Below, one piece after another: positions 1 through 6,722 of a stretch of 7,953 nt of DNA. Source of the stretch: Caldifarciminota bacterium. GTDB taxonomy: Bacteria > Hydrothermota > Hydrothermia > B15-G9 > WFZT01. The notes under the pieces are model-generated. The model was given only the letters and a program-made list of their open reading frames with translations, was not told the DNA's origin and searched no databases. Both the position numbers and the translations under genes were made by a program. Where the stretch lies: contig JALXCE010000072.1 in the NCBI GenBank assembly GCA_026991055.1, positions 1 through 7,953 on the forward strand, read 5' to 3'. Within the stretch, counting starts at the first letter, position 1, and every line of letters begins with the position of its first letter.

Positions 1-263
1 TCGCTTTAAAAATCCTCAAAGCCCGCCTTTACAACTATTACAAGGAAAAAGAAAAGGAAAAGCTCGAGGATGTGGAGAAAGAAAAGGGAGACATTGCCTG
101 GGGCAATCAGATTCGTTCCTACATTCTCCATCCGTATAAGATGGTCAAAGACCATCGAACCGGTGTTGAAACCGGCAATCCCAACGCAGTTTTAGACGGA
201 GAAATTGACGATTTTATAAAAGCATTCCTGCTGATGCAGGGTAAAAAGGCTCTCAAAAGTTAA
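1..263 (+). CDS. prfB: Peptide chain release factor 2 (RF2), C-terminal part only
   Basis: The frame is open from the window edge (first full codon at 3) to TAA at 261-263 and gives the last 86 residues of a class I release factor. RF2 recognises UGA and UAA stop codons in the ribosomal A site and triggers peptide release. The segment with GDIAWGNQIRSYILHPY followed by MVKDHRTGVETGN and AVLDGEIDDFI is the hallmark RF2 C-terminal block; RF1 has a different sequence here. The codon-recognition (SPF) and GGQ motifs and any N-terminal programmed frameshift lie upstream, outside the window. A Lys/Glu-rich helix precedes the conserved block, as usual. An internal ATG at 72 is not a start, because conserved sequence continues upstream of it. 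The stop codon overlaps the SD of the next gene, so the two are probably co-transcribed. Confidence 0.96.
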   Translation, partial: ALKILKARLYNYYKEKEKEKLEDVEKEKGDIAWGNQIRSYILHPYKMVKDHRTGVETGNPNAVLDGEIDDFIKAFLLMQGKKALKS

Positions 264-268
264 GGAGG
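262..268 (+). promoter_or_regulatory. Strong Shine-Dalgarno site that points to an AUA start at 276
   Basis: AAGGAGG is a perfect anti-SD complement that overlaps the prfB stop codon. The only initiator-like codon at normal distance is ATA at 276, seven nt downstream. The same seven-nt spacing separates AGGAGG from ATG in the Trm112-like gene (2270-2275 to 2283) and GGAGG from ATG in the bactofilin gene (6348-6352 to 6360). The first ATG of the methyltransferase frame, at 348, is 79 nt away and has no SD of its own. Confidence 0.7.
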
Positions 269-275
269 CACAGGT

Positions 276-1046
276 ATAAAGATACCTTTCATAAAAAATT
301 CCATTTCCCCTGCATTTACTTCTATTGCACCGATTTATGACGAACTCATGCAGGATGTGGATTACTTCGACTGGGTGGATTACTTCGAATCCCTTATCAG
401 AAGATACTCGAAGATAAAGGTCAAAAAGATTCTGGACATCGGATGCGGGACAGGTACACCCACCATGCTATTTCGTTATCATGGATACCACGTTGTTGGT
501 CTTGATAAGTCAAAGGATATGCTTGAAGTGGCCAAAACAAAAGCAAAGGGTTTGAAAGGTGTAAGATTTGTCCAGGGAGATTTTATCAACTTCAGGCTCG
601 AAGAGCAGTTTGACGCCGCAGTCTCGATTTTTGACAGTATCAATAACCTTATGAGCGAGGAGCATTTGCTTAAAACTTTTAGAAACGTTAGGGGACATCT
701 GAAAGAAGGCGGCCCATTTGTATTCGACATGAACACAAAATACGCTCTCAAAGAGTACTGGGGCAACGGCGTGAAGGTGTTTGATAAGGGTAAAATTTTT
801 TCTATCTGGAGAACAACGTATAACGAGAAGAAGATGCTTTCGAGACTGCACATCACGGTGTTTTACAGAATCGGTGAAAATACCTATACAAGGATGGATG
901 AAGAGCATTTCGAGAGGGCTTATAATAATGAGACTATTGAAAAACTCTTAAGGAAAGCAGGTTTTGATGAGATTTACGCATTTGAGCATTTGAGTTATTC
1001 AAAACCGAGGTCCAACACACCAAGAGTCGTTTTTGTAGCCGTTTAA
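276..1046 (+). CDS. Class I SAM-dependent methyltransferase, probable AUA start
   Basis: A Rossmann-fold methyltransferase of the Methyltransf_25/YqeM-like type; the substrate is not known. Numbered from ATA 276 (256 residues), motif I LDIGCGTG is at 53-60, the acidic residue that normally contacts SAM ribose is D77 (VVGLD), the motif II-like GDF is at about 101-103, and FDAAVSIFDSINNL is at about 112-124. No NPPY motif is present, so it is not the release-factor methyltransferase PrmC despite lying beside prfB. The start is the odd part. ATG 348 would give 232 residues, but the residues just upstream, IAPIYDEL, run into MQDVDYFDW in the pattern typical of this family's N-terminus. Between the prfB stop and 348 the frame has no ATG, GTG, TTG or CTG, only ATA and ATT. 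ATA 276 sits seven nt after AAGGAGG. The gene identity is firm; the start is inferred, and a base error (ATG to ATA) is the main alternative. The next gene begins one nt after its stop. Confidence 0.9.
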   Translation: MKIPFIKNSISPAFTSIAPIYDELMQDVDYFDWVDYFESLIRRYSKIKVKKILDIGCGTGTPTMLFRYHGYHVVGLDKSKDMLEVAKTKAKGLKGVRFVQGDFINFRLEEQFDAAVSIFDSINNLMSEEHLLKTFRNVRGHLKEGGPFVFDMNTKYALKEYWGNGVKVFDKGKIFSIWRTTYNEKKMLSRLHITVFYRIGENTYTRMDEEHFERAYNNETIEKLLRKAGFDEIYAFEHLSYSKPRSNTPRVVFVAV

Positions 1047-1047
1047 A

Positions 1048-2271
1048 ATGTACATCGCAGACTTACATATTCACTCAAAATACTCACGTGCCACATCAAA
1101 GGAGATGACCCCGGAAATACTCGCAAAGTACGCGAAAGAAAAGGGGGTAAGTCTACTTGGCACAGGAGACGCCATTCACCCAAAGTATCTGGAGGAGCTA
1201 AAGGAGAAGTTAAAGCCAACCTCGAGGTACGGAATCTACGAGTATGACGGAGTAGATTTTATCCTTTCAGGTGAGATCTCCAATATCTACTCTCAGGACG
1301 GCAAATTGAGAAAGATCCACACGGTTCTCCTTTACCCGGATTTCGAGAGTGTCAAGGCGGTACAGAAAAAACTTGCTCCTTACGGAAGTATTTTTGCAGA
1401 TGGAAGGCCTATATTTGGCTTAAGCTTGAAGAAAACCATCGAACTTGTGAGGGAAGTTTCAGATGAGATAATGATTATTCCTGCGCACATCTGGACACCG
1501 TGGTTTTCTCTCTTTGGCTCTAACTCTGGATTTGATTCAATCGAAGAATGTTGTGGAGAGCTTTCCGATGAAATCATTGCCCTCGAGACGGGTTTATCAT
1601 CTGATCCACCGATGAACTGGCGGCTCTCGGCGCTCGATAAATATACCCTCGTCTCCAATTCCGATGCCCATTCCCCATCGAGAATTGGGCGCGAGGCCAA
1701 TGTGTTTGCACATCCTGTTGACTTTAATGAGCTTCTTGAAATCCTAAAAAATGAAGATTCCACAAGATTTCTATTCACCATTGAATTTTTCCCGGAAGAG
1801 GGAAAGTACCACTACGATGGCCACAGGAACTGCAAGGTCAGTCTTCATCCGAGAGAATCAATAAAACTTCACAATGTGTGTCCTGTATGTGGCCGACCAT
1901 TAACAGTCGGCGTGCTACATCGAGTGGAAGACCTCGCAGACAGGCCCGAGGGGTTCAGGCCTCCCGGAAAGATTGGCTATAAAAATCTTGTTCCCCTCGA
2001 TGAGATCATCGCCGATGCCCTCGAAGTCGGTAAGGAATCAAAGAGGGTGAGAGCCGAGTATGAGAACATGGTCAAACATCTTGGCCCGGAGCTCGAAATC
2101 CTCCTTCAGATACCTTACGAAGATATGGAAGGACGGGTAAACGAAAAGATCATCGAGGGGATTCGCATGGTCCGTGAGGGCAAGGTTAAGGTTGTTCCTG
2201 GCTACGATGGTGTCTATGGAAAAATTGAAATTTTCCCTAAACAAGAAACAAAACAGATGTCTCTCTTTTAG
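1048..2271 (+). CDS. Endonuclease Q-like PHP-domain DNA repair nuclease
   Basis: This 407-residue protein matches the endonuclease Q layout: an N-terminal PHP phosphoesterase domain, a zinc-binding segment and a helical C-terminus. Known endonuclease Q enzymes nick DNA 5' of deaminated bases (uracil, hypoxanthine, xanthine) and abasic sites. PHP metal ligands visible are D5-H7-H9 (DLHIH), D41 (GTGDA), E76 (SGE), H91, H147 (PAHIWTPW) and D206/H208 (SDAHSPSRIG). The zinc segment holds H256, H259, C262, C278 and C281. Annotation as a UvrD-type helicase would be wrong, since no Walker motifs are present. The protein ends exactly in QMSLF (403-407), which fits the bacterial beta-clamp-binding consensus QL(S/D)LF. 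The ATG is one nt after the methyltransferase stop and has no SD, so translation probably depends on coupling. Activity on deaminated bases is inferred from family resemblance. Confidence 0.9.
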   Translation: MYIADLHIHSKYSRATSKEMTPEILAKYAKEKGVSLLGTGDAIHPKYLEELKEKLKPTSRYGIYEYDGVDFILSGEISNIYSQDGKLRKIHTVLLYPDFESVKAVQKKLAPYGSIFADGRPIFGLSLKKTIELVREVSDEIMIIPAHIWTPWFSLFGSNSGFDSIEECCGELSDEIIALETGLSSDPPMNWRLSALDKYTLVSNSDAHSPSRIGREANVFAHPVDFNELLEILKNEDSTRFLFTIEFFPEEGKYHYDGHRNCKVSLHPRESIKLHNVCPVCGRPLTVGVLHRVEDLADRPEGFRPPGKIGYKNLVPLDEIIADALEVGKESKRVRAEYENMVKHLGPELEILLQIPYEDMEGRVNEKIIEGIRMVREGKVKVVPGYDGVYGKIEIFPKQETKQMSLF

Positions 2272-2282
2272 GAGGGTTTAAA

Positions 2283-2471
2283 ATGAGTCTCGATAAGGAA
2301 CTTCTTGATATACTTGTTTGTCCAAAGTGCAAAGGAGAGCTTGAGTACAGGGAAAAGGAAGATGTGCTCATCTGCCACAACTGCAAACTGGTCTATGTGG
2401 TTAAAGAGGACATACCCGTGATGCTGGTAGAAAAGGCTATCCCCTTAGATGAGTGGGAGAAAGATAAATGA
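2283..2471 (+). CDS. Trm112-like small zinc-ribbon protein (UPF0434/YcaR type)
   Basis: A complete 62-residue protein with two CxxC knuckles, C13/C16 (LVCPKCKGEL) and C31/C34 (ICHNCKLVY), and the conserved DIPVML segment near residues 43-48. The N-terminal LLDILVCPKCKG is diagnostic of the family. In eukaryotes and archaea Trm112 is a stabilising partner of several class I methyltransferases; the bacterial short forms are poorly understood. The SD AGGAGG at 2270-2275 overlaps the stop of the upstream gene and lies seven nt before ATG. The stop TGA overlaps the next ATG (ATGA at 2468-2471), so translational coupling to the peptidase gene is likely. A class I methyltransferase lies two genes upstream and is a possible partner, which is inference. 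Confidence 0.92.
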   Translation: MSLDKELLDILVCPKCKGELEYREKEDVLICHNCKLVYVVKEDIPVMLVEKAIPLDEWEKDK

Positions 2472-5400
2472 ATGCATACCTACTTGCGTTCATCCTATCC
2501 TTCTCTAACTTTAACGTAAAAACTTTAAAAAACTCCGATGATTTCATAAAACTCCAGGTGAATGTTAACTTTAGCGGATATCCCCTCAAAGGTGATGGAT
2601 TTGTGGTAGATAGCGCAGGGTATCCAGAACTTCCTCTCTACTATGTGAAAATCGCTCTACCACCCGATAGAGATGTCTCCAAAATAACAGTTGAGCCCAC
2701 AGGCTACGAATACAAAAAACTTAAGCCGCCGGTTCCAATCCCTCATTACATCGATGATGGACTTACCCCCATATACAAAGAAGGGGAGATTTACAAATCG
2801 TCCTCAATTTTCCCATCAAAAACCTGGTCTCTTGCTGGTGGCGGCTTCCTGAGGCATGTGCGTTATAAACTCATAAAAATCTACCCCTTCAAATATGATT
2901 TTGGAGCAAATCGGCTCATCGTAGTAAAGGGTTTTAATATCAATGTCTCTCTCAAGCCGGCATCGAAGAGGTATGTAAAGTGGAGAGGGAAGGACAGCTT
3001 TGAAGCCCTTTACAGATATACGTTTCCAAATTACAGACCGGATTGGAAGGTGAGTCTGCCTTCTGATAAGCCCTCAAATCCCTTTGACAACGCAAGTATA
3101 TGGATAAAGATCAAAACCATTGAGGGTGGGCTTTATAAAATATCTGGCGCATCTCTTGAGGCCATTGGCGTTCATTTGCCCGTCGCAACGAACCATTTAG
3201 TTCTCTACAACTCGGCAAGTGACACCCTCAGGTCACTCCTGAGCCATGCCACAAATATCTTCTACACAGTCCCGTTGAAGGTTGTGGATAACGATGGGAA
3301 TGGGTTACTTGATAGGAATGACTACATAATTTTTTATGCAAGAGGCATGAAAAGATTTTGGTTCCGGGGAGATTCAATCTTCTATTTTGAGCATCCGTAT
3401 TCGGACACCAATGTATATTGGCTTGGAGTAGGCTCATCTGATCATCCTCTGCCAATAGAAAGTGTGACAAATTTCCGTAATGGAATCCAGGACACAGTCA
3501 CATCCCTGTTTGCCGTCTATAGACATGACATAAATACAATTAATCCTGCAGAGAAGGGGCTGAGGTGGGTTGGGGAAATACTACGAATGCACAATCCTCC
3601 GGGCAGCGCAGAGTACACTTTCAATTTTTCCTTAAACGATCTTGCCTCACCCGATGGCGGTGGAATAGTGGTACCTGTTTTGCTTCTTGGATCCACCTAC
3701 TTTGATGTTTATTTAAACAACACCCGTTACATTCAAAGCTCACCTCTTTACGCGGTGCATGATGACACATTCAGGCTTGTTGTAAACAACCTCAGAGAGG
3801 GGAGCAATGAACTCAAAATAGTCATGCGCGCTATACCCGGTAGAAATGACACACTGAATTACGGCAATCTGGATTTCTTTGAATTCCAATATCAGAAGCG
3901 TCTGCTCCTGGGGTCCAAAGTGAGTCATTACTACAATAAAAATATGTCCGGATGGCATGTCTTGAAGATCAGGTCTACAACCACTCCCCTCATTTCAAAA
4001 ATCAAGGGAGGCATTGTCACGATTTTCGAGAATCTTCGGCACAACGGTGACTACTACCTGCTCACCGATTCTCTCATGGGGAAAGAGGAATTCGTCATAC
4101 AGAAAAACTACCTGACGCCAATATCCCTTGAAATACGAACTCCTTCAGAGCTTGACCTGAGGGACCAGAATTGGCGAGTTGATTACCTGATTATCGGGAA
4201 GGAAATGTTTAGAAGCACCCTGATGAACTACATGAGCTACCGTAGAAACCATCTTTATATGCCAGATTCCAATGGTGGCCATTACACACAAGGTGATGTG
4301 AAATTTGTTCCTCTCGAGCGCATTTACGAAGAATTTGGATTTGGTGTTGCGGACCCTGTGAGTATCAGAAACTTCATTTATTTTGTTTATCACAATTCTG
4401 TGGGTCCTCCGCCCACCTATGTGCTATTTGTGGGCGATGGAAACTACGACTATAAGAATTTCGCCGGTGCAGCTTCTTACAATCTTTTCCCACCATTTGA
4501 ACCCTGGAATCTTATAGATATCAATGACAATTTCCATGGTGCCCTTGACGCCTTTTATGCTGATGTAGCGCCGGATACAGGGTTTATCATGGAGGATATT
4601 TTTTACGGCCGCATCTGCGCACGCACGCGCTCTGATTTGAGAGACTATCTCGACAAGGTGATGGTTTACGAGTCAGGACAGAGTAACGGGCCCTGGAGAA
4701 ACAGGGTAATGCTCGTGGCTGACGACGAGTATAACAACGATACCCATACCCATCATGAGACTGTCCATACCCTTGATTCGGACGACCTTTACAGACACTA
4801 CATTCCGCATTCTGTTGAAGTGATGACCCATTATTTGATCAACTATCCTTTTGACCAGAATATGATGAAACCCCAGGCCCGTCGCGACTTTAAACGGAAA
4901 TACAACATTGGGCATCTTCTGATAAACATCTTCATGCATGGCAATCCAACGGTACTTGCCCATGAAAGGATGTTTATTGCCCCTCAGGATTATGCTGATA
5001 TCCACGCGGGTTTTAAAAATTCTTTTCTCATTATTGCATCATGTAAGGTAGGGGCCTACGATAGAATCGTTCCTGCAAGGGTAATAGCAGAGGAGTTTAG
5101 TCTGAAGAAAGGGGGATCAATTGCTGTCCTATCCTCGACGAACTCCACATATTCCAGTGCCAATGACTCCTATGTGACTTCAATGTTAAGCCAGTTGAAA
5201 ACGTACAGACACTACGCACTGGGAGAGCTCTCATTCTTTGGCAAAAACAATGAGTTTTACGTCCTTCTTGGTGACCCCACCGTGGCGATAGGCTATTCAC
5301 GTCCTGATTCGGCTCTCTCACTGAACTTTTACCACAATGGTGTGACAACAGATACCCTTACCGCTGCAGGTAGATTTTTATACCGGGCATCTGGCCTATC

Positions 5401-6343
5401 CGGTGGCACGCGATACTATATCAGGATGTTTGAAAGCAAAAAGGACACCACCTATAGAAGAAACTGGGGAACAGACGTGGTGAGTATAACGTACCAGAAA
5501 GCCCCTGTGGCATTTTACTCCGGAGTAGTAGAGGTGAGTAACTTTGATACTATAAGCAAAACATTCACTGTTCCGGTTTCATTGACCACCGGAAATAAAG
5601 CCTTTGCTTACATTTACAGAATGGGAGAGGTCGGACTGAGAGATTCCATCACGATTCTGCCTTCTACTGGTATTCCGCCGGGCAACAGAGGACCAACAAT
5701 TAAGCTGTTTTTGAACGGAAAAGAACTTCAGGATTCATCATCTGTTCCACAAAATTTCCTGCTACAGGTTTACCTTTCAGACTCTGACGGCATAAATCTC
5801 ACAAACAGTATATCACCTACGGTAAAATCGGGTATTCAGCTGGAAATCAACAACGACGCGGCAAACTCCATTGACCTCACCCCTTACTTTAATTACGAAA
5901 AGAATAGTTCAACGTCTGGCTACGCTATTTATCCCCTGAATCTCACAAATCCAGGGCTAAATCTCGTTAAAATCACAGCATACGACAATCTGAAGACACC
6001 AACAGTCAAAACCTACTCACTCTACGTCCAAACGGCCGAAAACTTCAGATTACGAGATTTTTATATTTATCCAAACCCCATCCGTGACAGGGATGGAACG
6101 TACATCACATTTGTTCTAAGCTCACCTGCAAGGGTAAGTATTTCTATCTTTACTATAGCCGGCACTCCCATCTGGAAGAGTGGGGAAATGATGTTGCAGG
6201 AAGGATTCCACAAAATATACTGGAACGGGCGGGACATGGATGGAGATTATCCAGCCAATGGCCTATACTTTTTGACCTTAAACGTAGAAGGAGCAAGCGG
6301 TGATAAAGTTCGGAAAATCGAAAAAATCCTTATCGCAAGATAA
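2468..6343 (+). CDS. PorU-like C25 (gingipain-family) cysteine peptidase with C-terminal sorting-type domain
   Basis: A 1291-residue predicted secreted protein. In order: a hydrophobic N-terminus (1-16); a gingipain-propeptide-like region (about 20-165); a WIKIKTIEGGLYKIS segment from W212, typical of PorU; an EF-hand-like loop D274-D276-N278-G279-D282-D285; the C25 catalytic region (about 572-940); beta-rich Ig-like sequence; and a FlgD-Ig/type IX sorting-like tail (about 1193-1291) with YPNP at 1201-1204. The likely catalytic pair is H824 (FMHGN) and C859 (IIASCKVG), 35 residues apart, close to gingipain spacing. FVGDGNYDY (D657), FYGRICART, WRNRVMLVADD, AHERMF and LGDP (D936) also match the family. 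PorU is the cell-surface sortase that removes sorting domains from type IX cargo; whether this one is the sortase or a secreted protease cannot be told from one gene. ATG 2468 is the first possible start, since TAA lies directly upstream; GGGAG at 2455-2459 is a fair SD. The signal n-region has no Lys or Arg. Confidence 0.88.
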   Translation: MNAYLLAFILSFSNFNVKTLKNSDDFIKLQVNVNFSGYPLKGDGFVVDSAGYPELPLYYVKIALPPDRDVSKITVEPTGYEYKKLKPPVPIPHYIDDGLTPIYKEGEIYKSSSIFPSKTWSLAGGGFLRHVRYKLIKIYPFKYDFGANRLIVVKGFNINVSLKPASKRYVKWRGKDSFEALYRYTFPNYRPDWKVSLPSDKPSNPFDNASIWIKIKTIEGGLYKISGASLEAIGVHLPVATNHLVLYNSASDTLRSLLSHATNIFYTVPLKVVDNDGNGLLDRNDYIIFYARGMKRFWFRGDSIFYFEHPYSDTNVYWLGVGSSDHPLPIESVTNFRNGIQDTVTSLFAVYRHDINTINPAEKGLRWVGEILRMHNPPGSAEYTFNFSLNDLASPDGGGIVVPVLLLGSTYFDVYLNNTRYIQSSPLYAVHDDTFRLVVNNLREGSNELKIVMRAIPGRNDTLNYGNLDFFEFQYQKRLLLGSKVSHYYNKNMSGWHVLKIRSTTTPLISKIKGGIVTIFENLRHNGDYYLLTDSLMGKEEFVIQKNYLTPISLEIRTPSELDLRDQNWRVDYLIIGKEMFRSTLMNYMSYRRNHLYMPDSNGGHYTQGDVKFVPLERIYEEFGFGVADPVSIRNFIYFVYHNSVGPPPTYVLFVGDGNYDYKNFAGAASYNLFPPFEPWNLIDINDNFHGALDAFYADVAPDTGFIMEDIFYGRICARTRSDLRDYLDKVMVYESGQSNGPWRNRVMLVADDEYNNDTHTHHETVHTLDSDDLYRHYIPHSVEVMTHYLINYPFDQNMMKPQARRDFKRKYNIGHLLINIFMHGNPTVLAHERMFIAPQDYADIHAGFKNSFLIIASCKVGAYDRIVPARVIAEEFSLKKGGSIAVLSSTNSTYSSANDSYVTSMLSQLKTYRHYALGELSFFGKNNEFYVLLGDPTVAIGYSRPDSALSLNFYHNGVTTDTLTAAGRFLYRASGLSGGTRYYIRMFESKKDTTYRRNWGTDVVSITYQKAPVAFYSGVVEVSNFDTISKTFTVPVSLTTGNKAFAYIYRMGEVGLRDSITILPSTGIPPGNRGPTIKLFLNGKELQDSSSVPQNFLLQVYLSDSDGINLTNSISPTVKSGIQLEINNDAANSIDLTPYFNYEKNSSTSGYAIYPLNLTNPGLNLVKITAYDNLKTPTVKTYSLYVQTAENFRLRDFYIYPNPIRDRDGTYITFVLSSPARVSISIFTIAGTPIWKSGEMMLQEGFHKIYWNGRDMDGDYPANGLYFLTLNVEGASGDKVRKIEKILIAR

Positions 6344-6347
6344 ACCT

Positions 6348-6352
6348 GGAGG
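6348..6352 (+). promoter_or_regulatory. Shine-Dalgarno site fixing the bactofilin start
   Basis: GGAGG lies seven nt before ATG 6360, in the gap after the peptidase stop (6341-6343). It selects ATG 6360 over an in-frame ATG at 6300, which lies inside the peptidase gene and would add a basic 20-residue stretch unlike a bactofilin. Confidence 0.8.
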
Positions 6353-6359
6353 TAACAAT

Positions 6360-6722
6360 ATGAAAGACAGCAGGATTGATACAAAGCTTGACACACTTGT
6401 GGGTCAGGGGGCCACATTTGAGGGGAATATCACTATTGAAGGCGGTGCAAGGATCGACGGGAAACTCAAGGGTAAGGTTAATGCCAAGGGAACAGTGGTT
6501 GTGGGAAAGAGTGGTAAGGTCGATGGAGAAATCATGGCAAAGAGTGCCGTGATCGGCGGTGAGGTAAAGGGCACAATCCGGGTTCAGGATAGAGTGGAAT
6601 TTGAAACCGGCGCGAAATTTGATGGAGAGGTCTACTGCAAGACACTGGTTGTTCAGGAAGGAGTGATCTTTGACGGCTCATGCACAATGACCAAGAAGGA
6701 GGTCCAGCCTCCAAAACAATGA
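6360..6722 (+). CDS. Bactofilin-family cytoskeletal protein
   Basis: A 120-residue bactofilin (DUF583 type). These proteins form right-handed beta-helices that polymerise without nucleotide into filaments or membrane-associated scaffolds with roles in cell shape, stalks or polarity. The protein is almost entirely short glycine- and valine-rich beta-helix turns, for example TLVGQGATFEGNITIEGG, RIDGKLKGKV, GTVVVGKSGKVDGEI, AVIGGEVKGTI and FETGAKFDGEV (about residues 11-110), with short polar tails at both ends. The N-terminus has no transmembrane segment. The start is set by GGAGG seven nt upstream. The stop overlaps the tatD start as ATGA. Its position after a cell-surface peptidase gene fits an envelope role, but no specific partner can be named. 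Confidence 0.93.
   Translation: MKDSRIDTKLDTLVGQGATFEGNITIEGGARIDGKLKGKVNAKGTVVVGKSGKVDGEIMAKSAVIGGEVKGTIRVQDRVEFETGAKFDGEVYCKTLVVQEGVIFDGSCTMTKKEVQPPKQ
6696..6712 (+). promoter_or_regulatory. Distant tatD Shine-Dalgarno enclosed in a hairpin
   Basis: The only strong SD before tatD, AAGGAGG at 6696-6702, is 16 nt from ATG 6719, which is longer than optimal. GGAGGT (6698-6703) can pair with GCCTCC (6707-6712): five Watson-Crick pairs plus one U-G, around a three-nt loop. The distal arm contains CCTCC, the same core as the 16S anti-SD. The arrangement could hold tatD initiation low unless ribosomes finishing the bactofilin gene open it. It lies inside the bactofilin coding sequence (KKEVQPP), so it could be coincidental. 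Confidence 0.4.

Noticed and set aside
479..908. Two overlapping minus-strand open frames of about 125-132 codons
   Set aside because: They are antisense to a conserved methyltransferase gene, have no recognisable motifs and no SD support.
348..1046. Methyltransferase as PrmC, the release-factor glutamine methyltransferase
   Set aside because: The location beside prfB is suggestive, but the NPPY catalytic motif is absent and the protein lacks the PrmC N-terminal domain.
1380..2244. Minus-strand open frames opposite the endonuclease Q gene
   Set aside because: The plus-strand gene has all its catalytic motifs over this region; the antisense frames show no family resemblance.
3228..5348. Several minus-strand open frames of 70-110 codons within the peptidase gene
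   Set aside because: They lie opposite one continuous conserved coding frame and look like chance frames.
6300..6359. Bactofilin start at ATG 6300
   Set aside because: It would overlap the peptidase C-terminus by 44 nt and add residues unlike the family; ATG 6360 has a proper SD.
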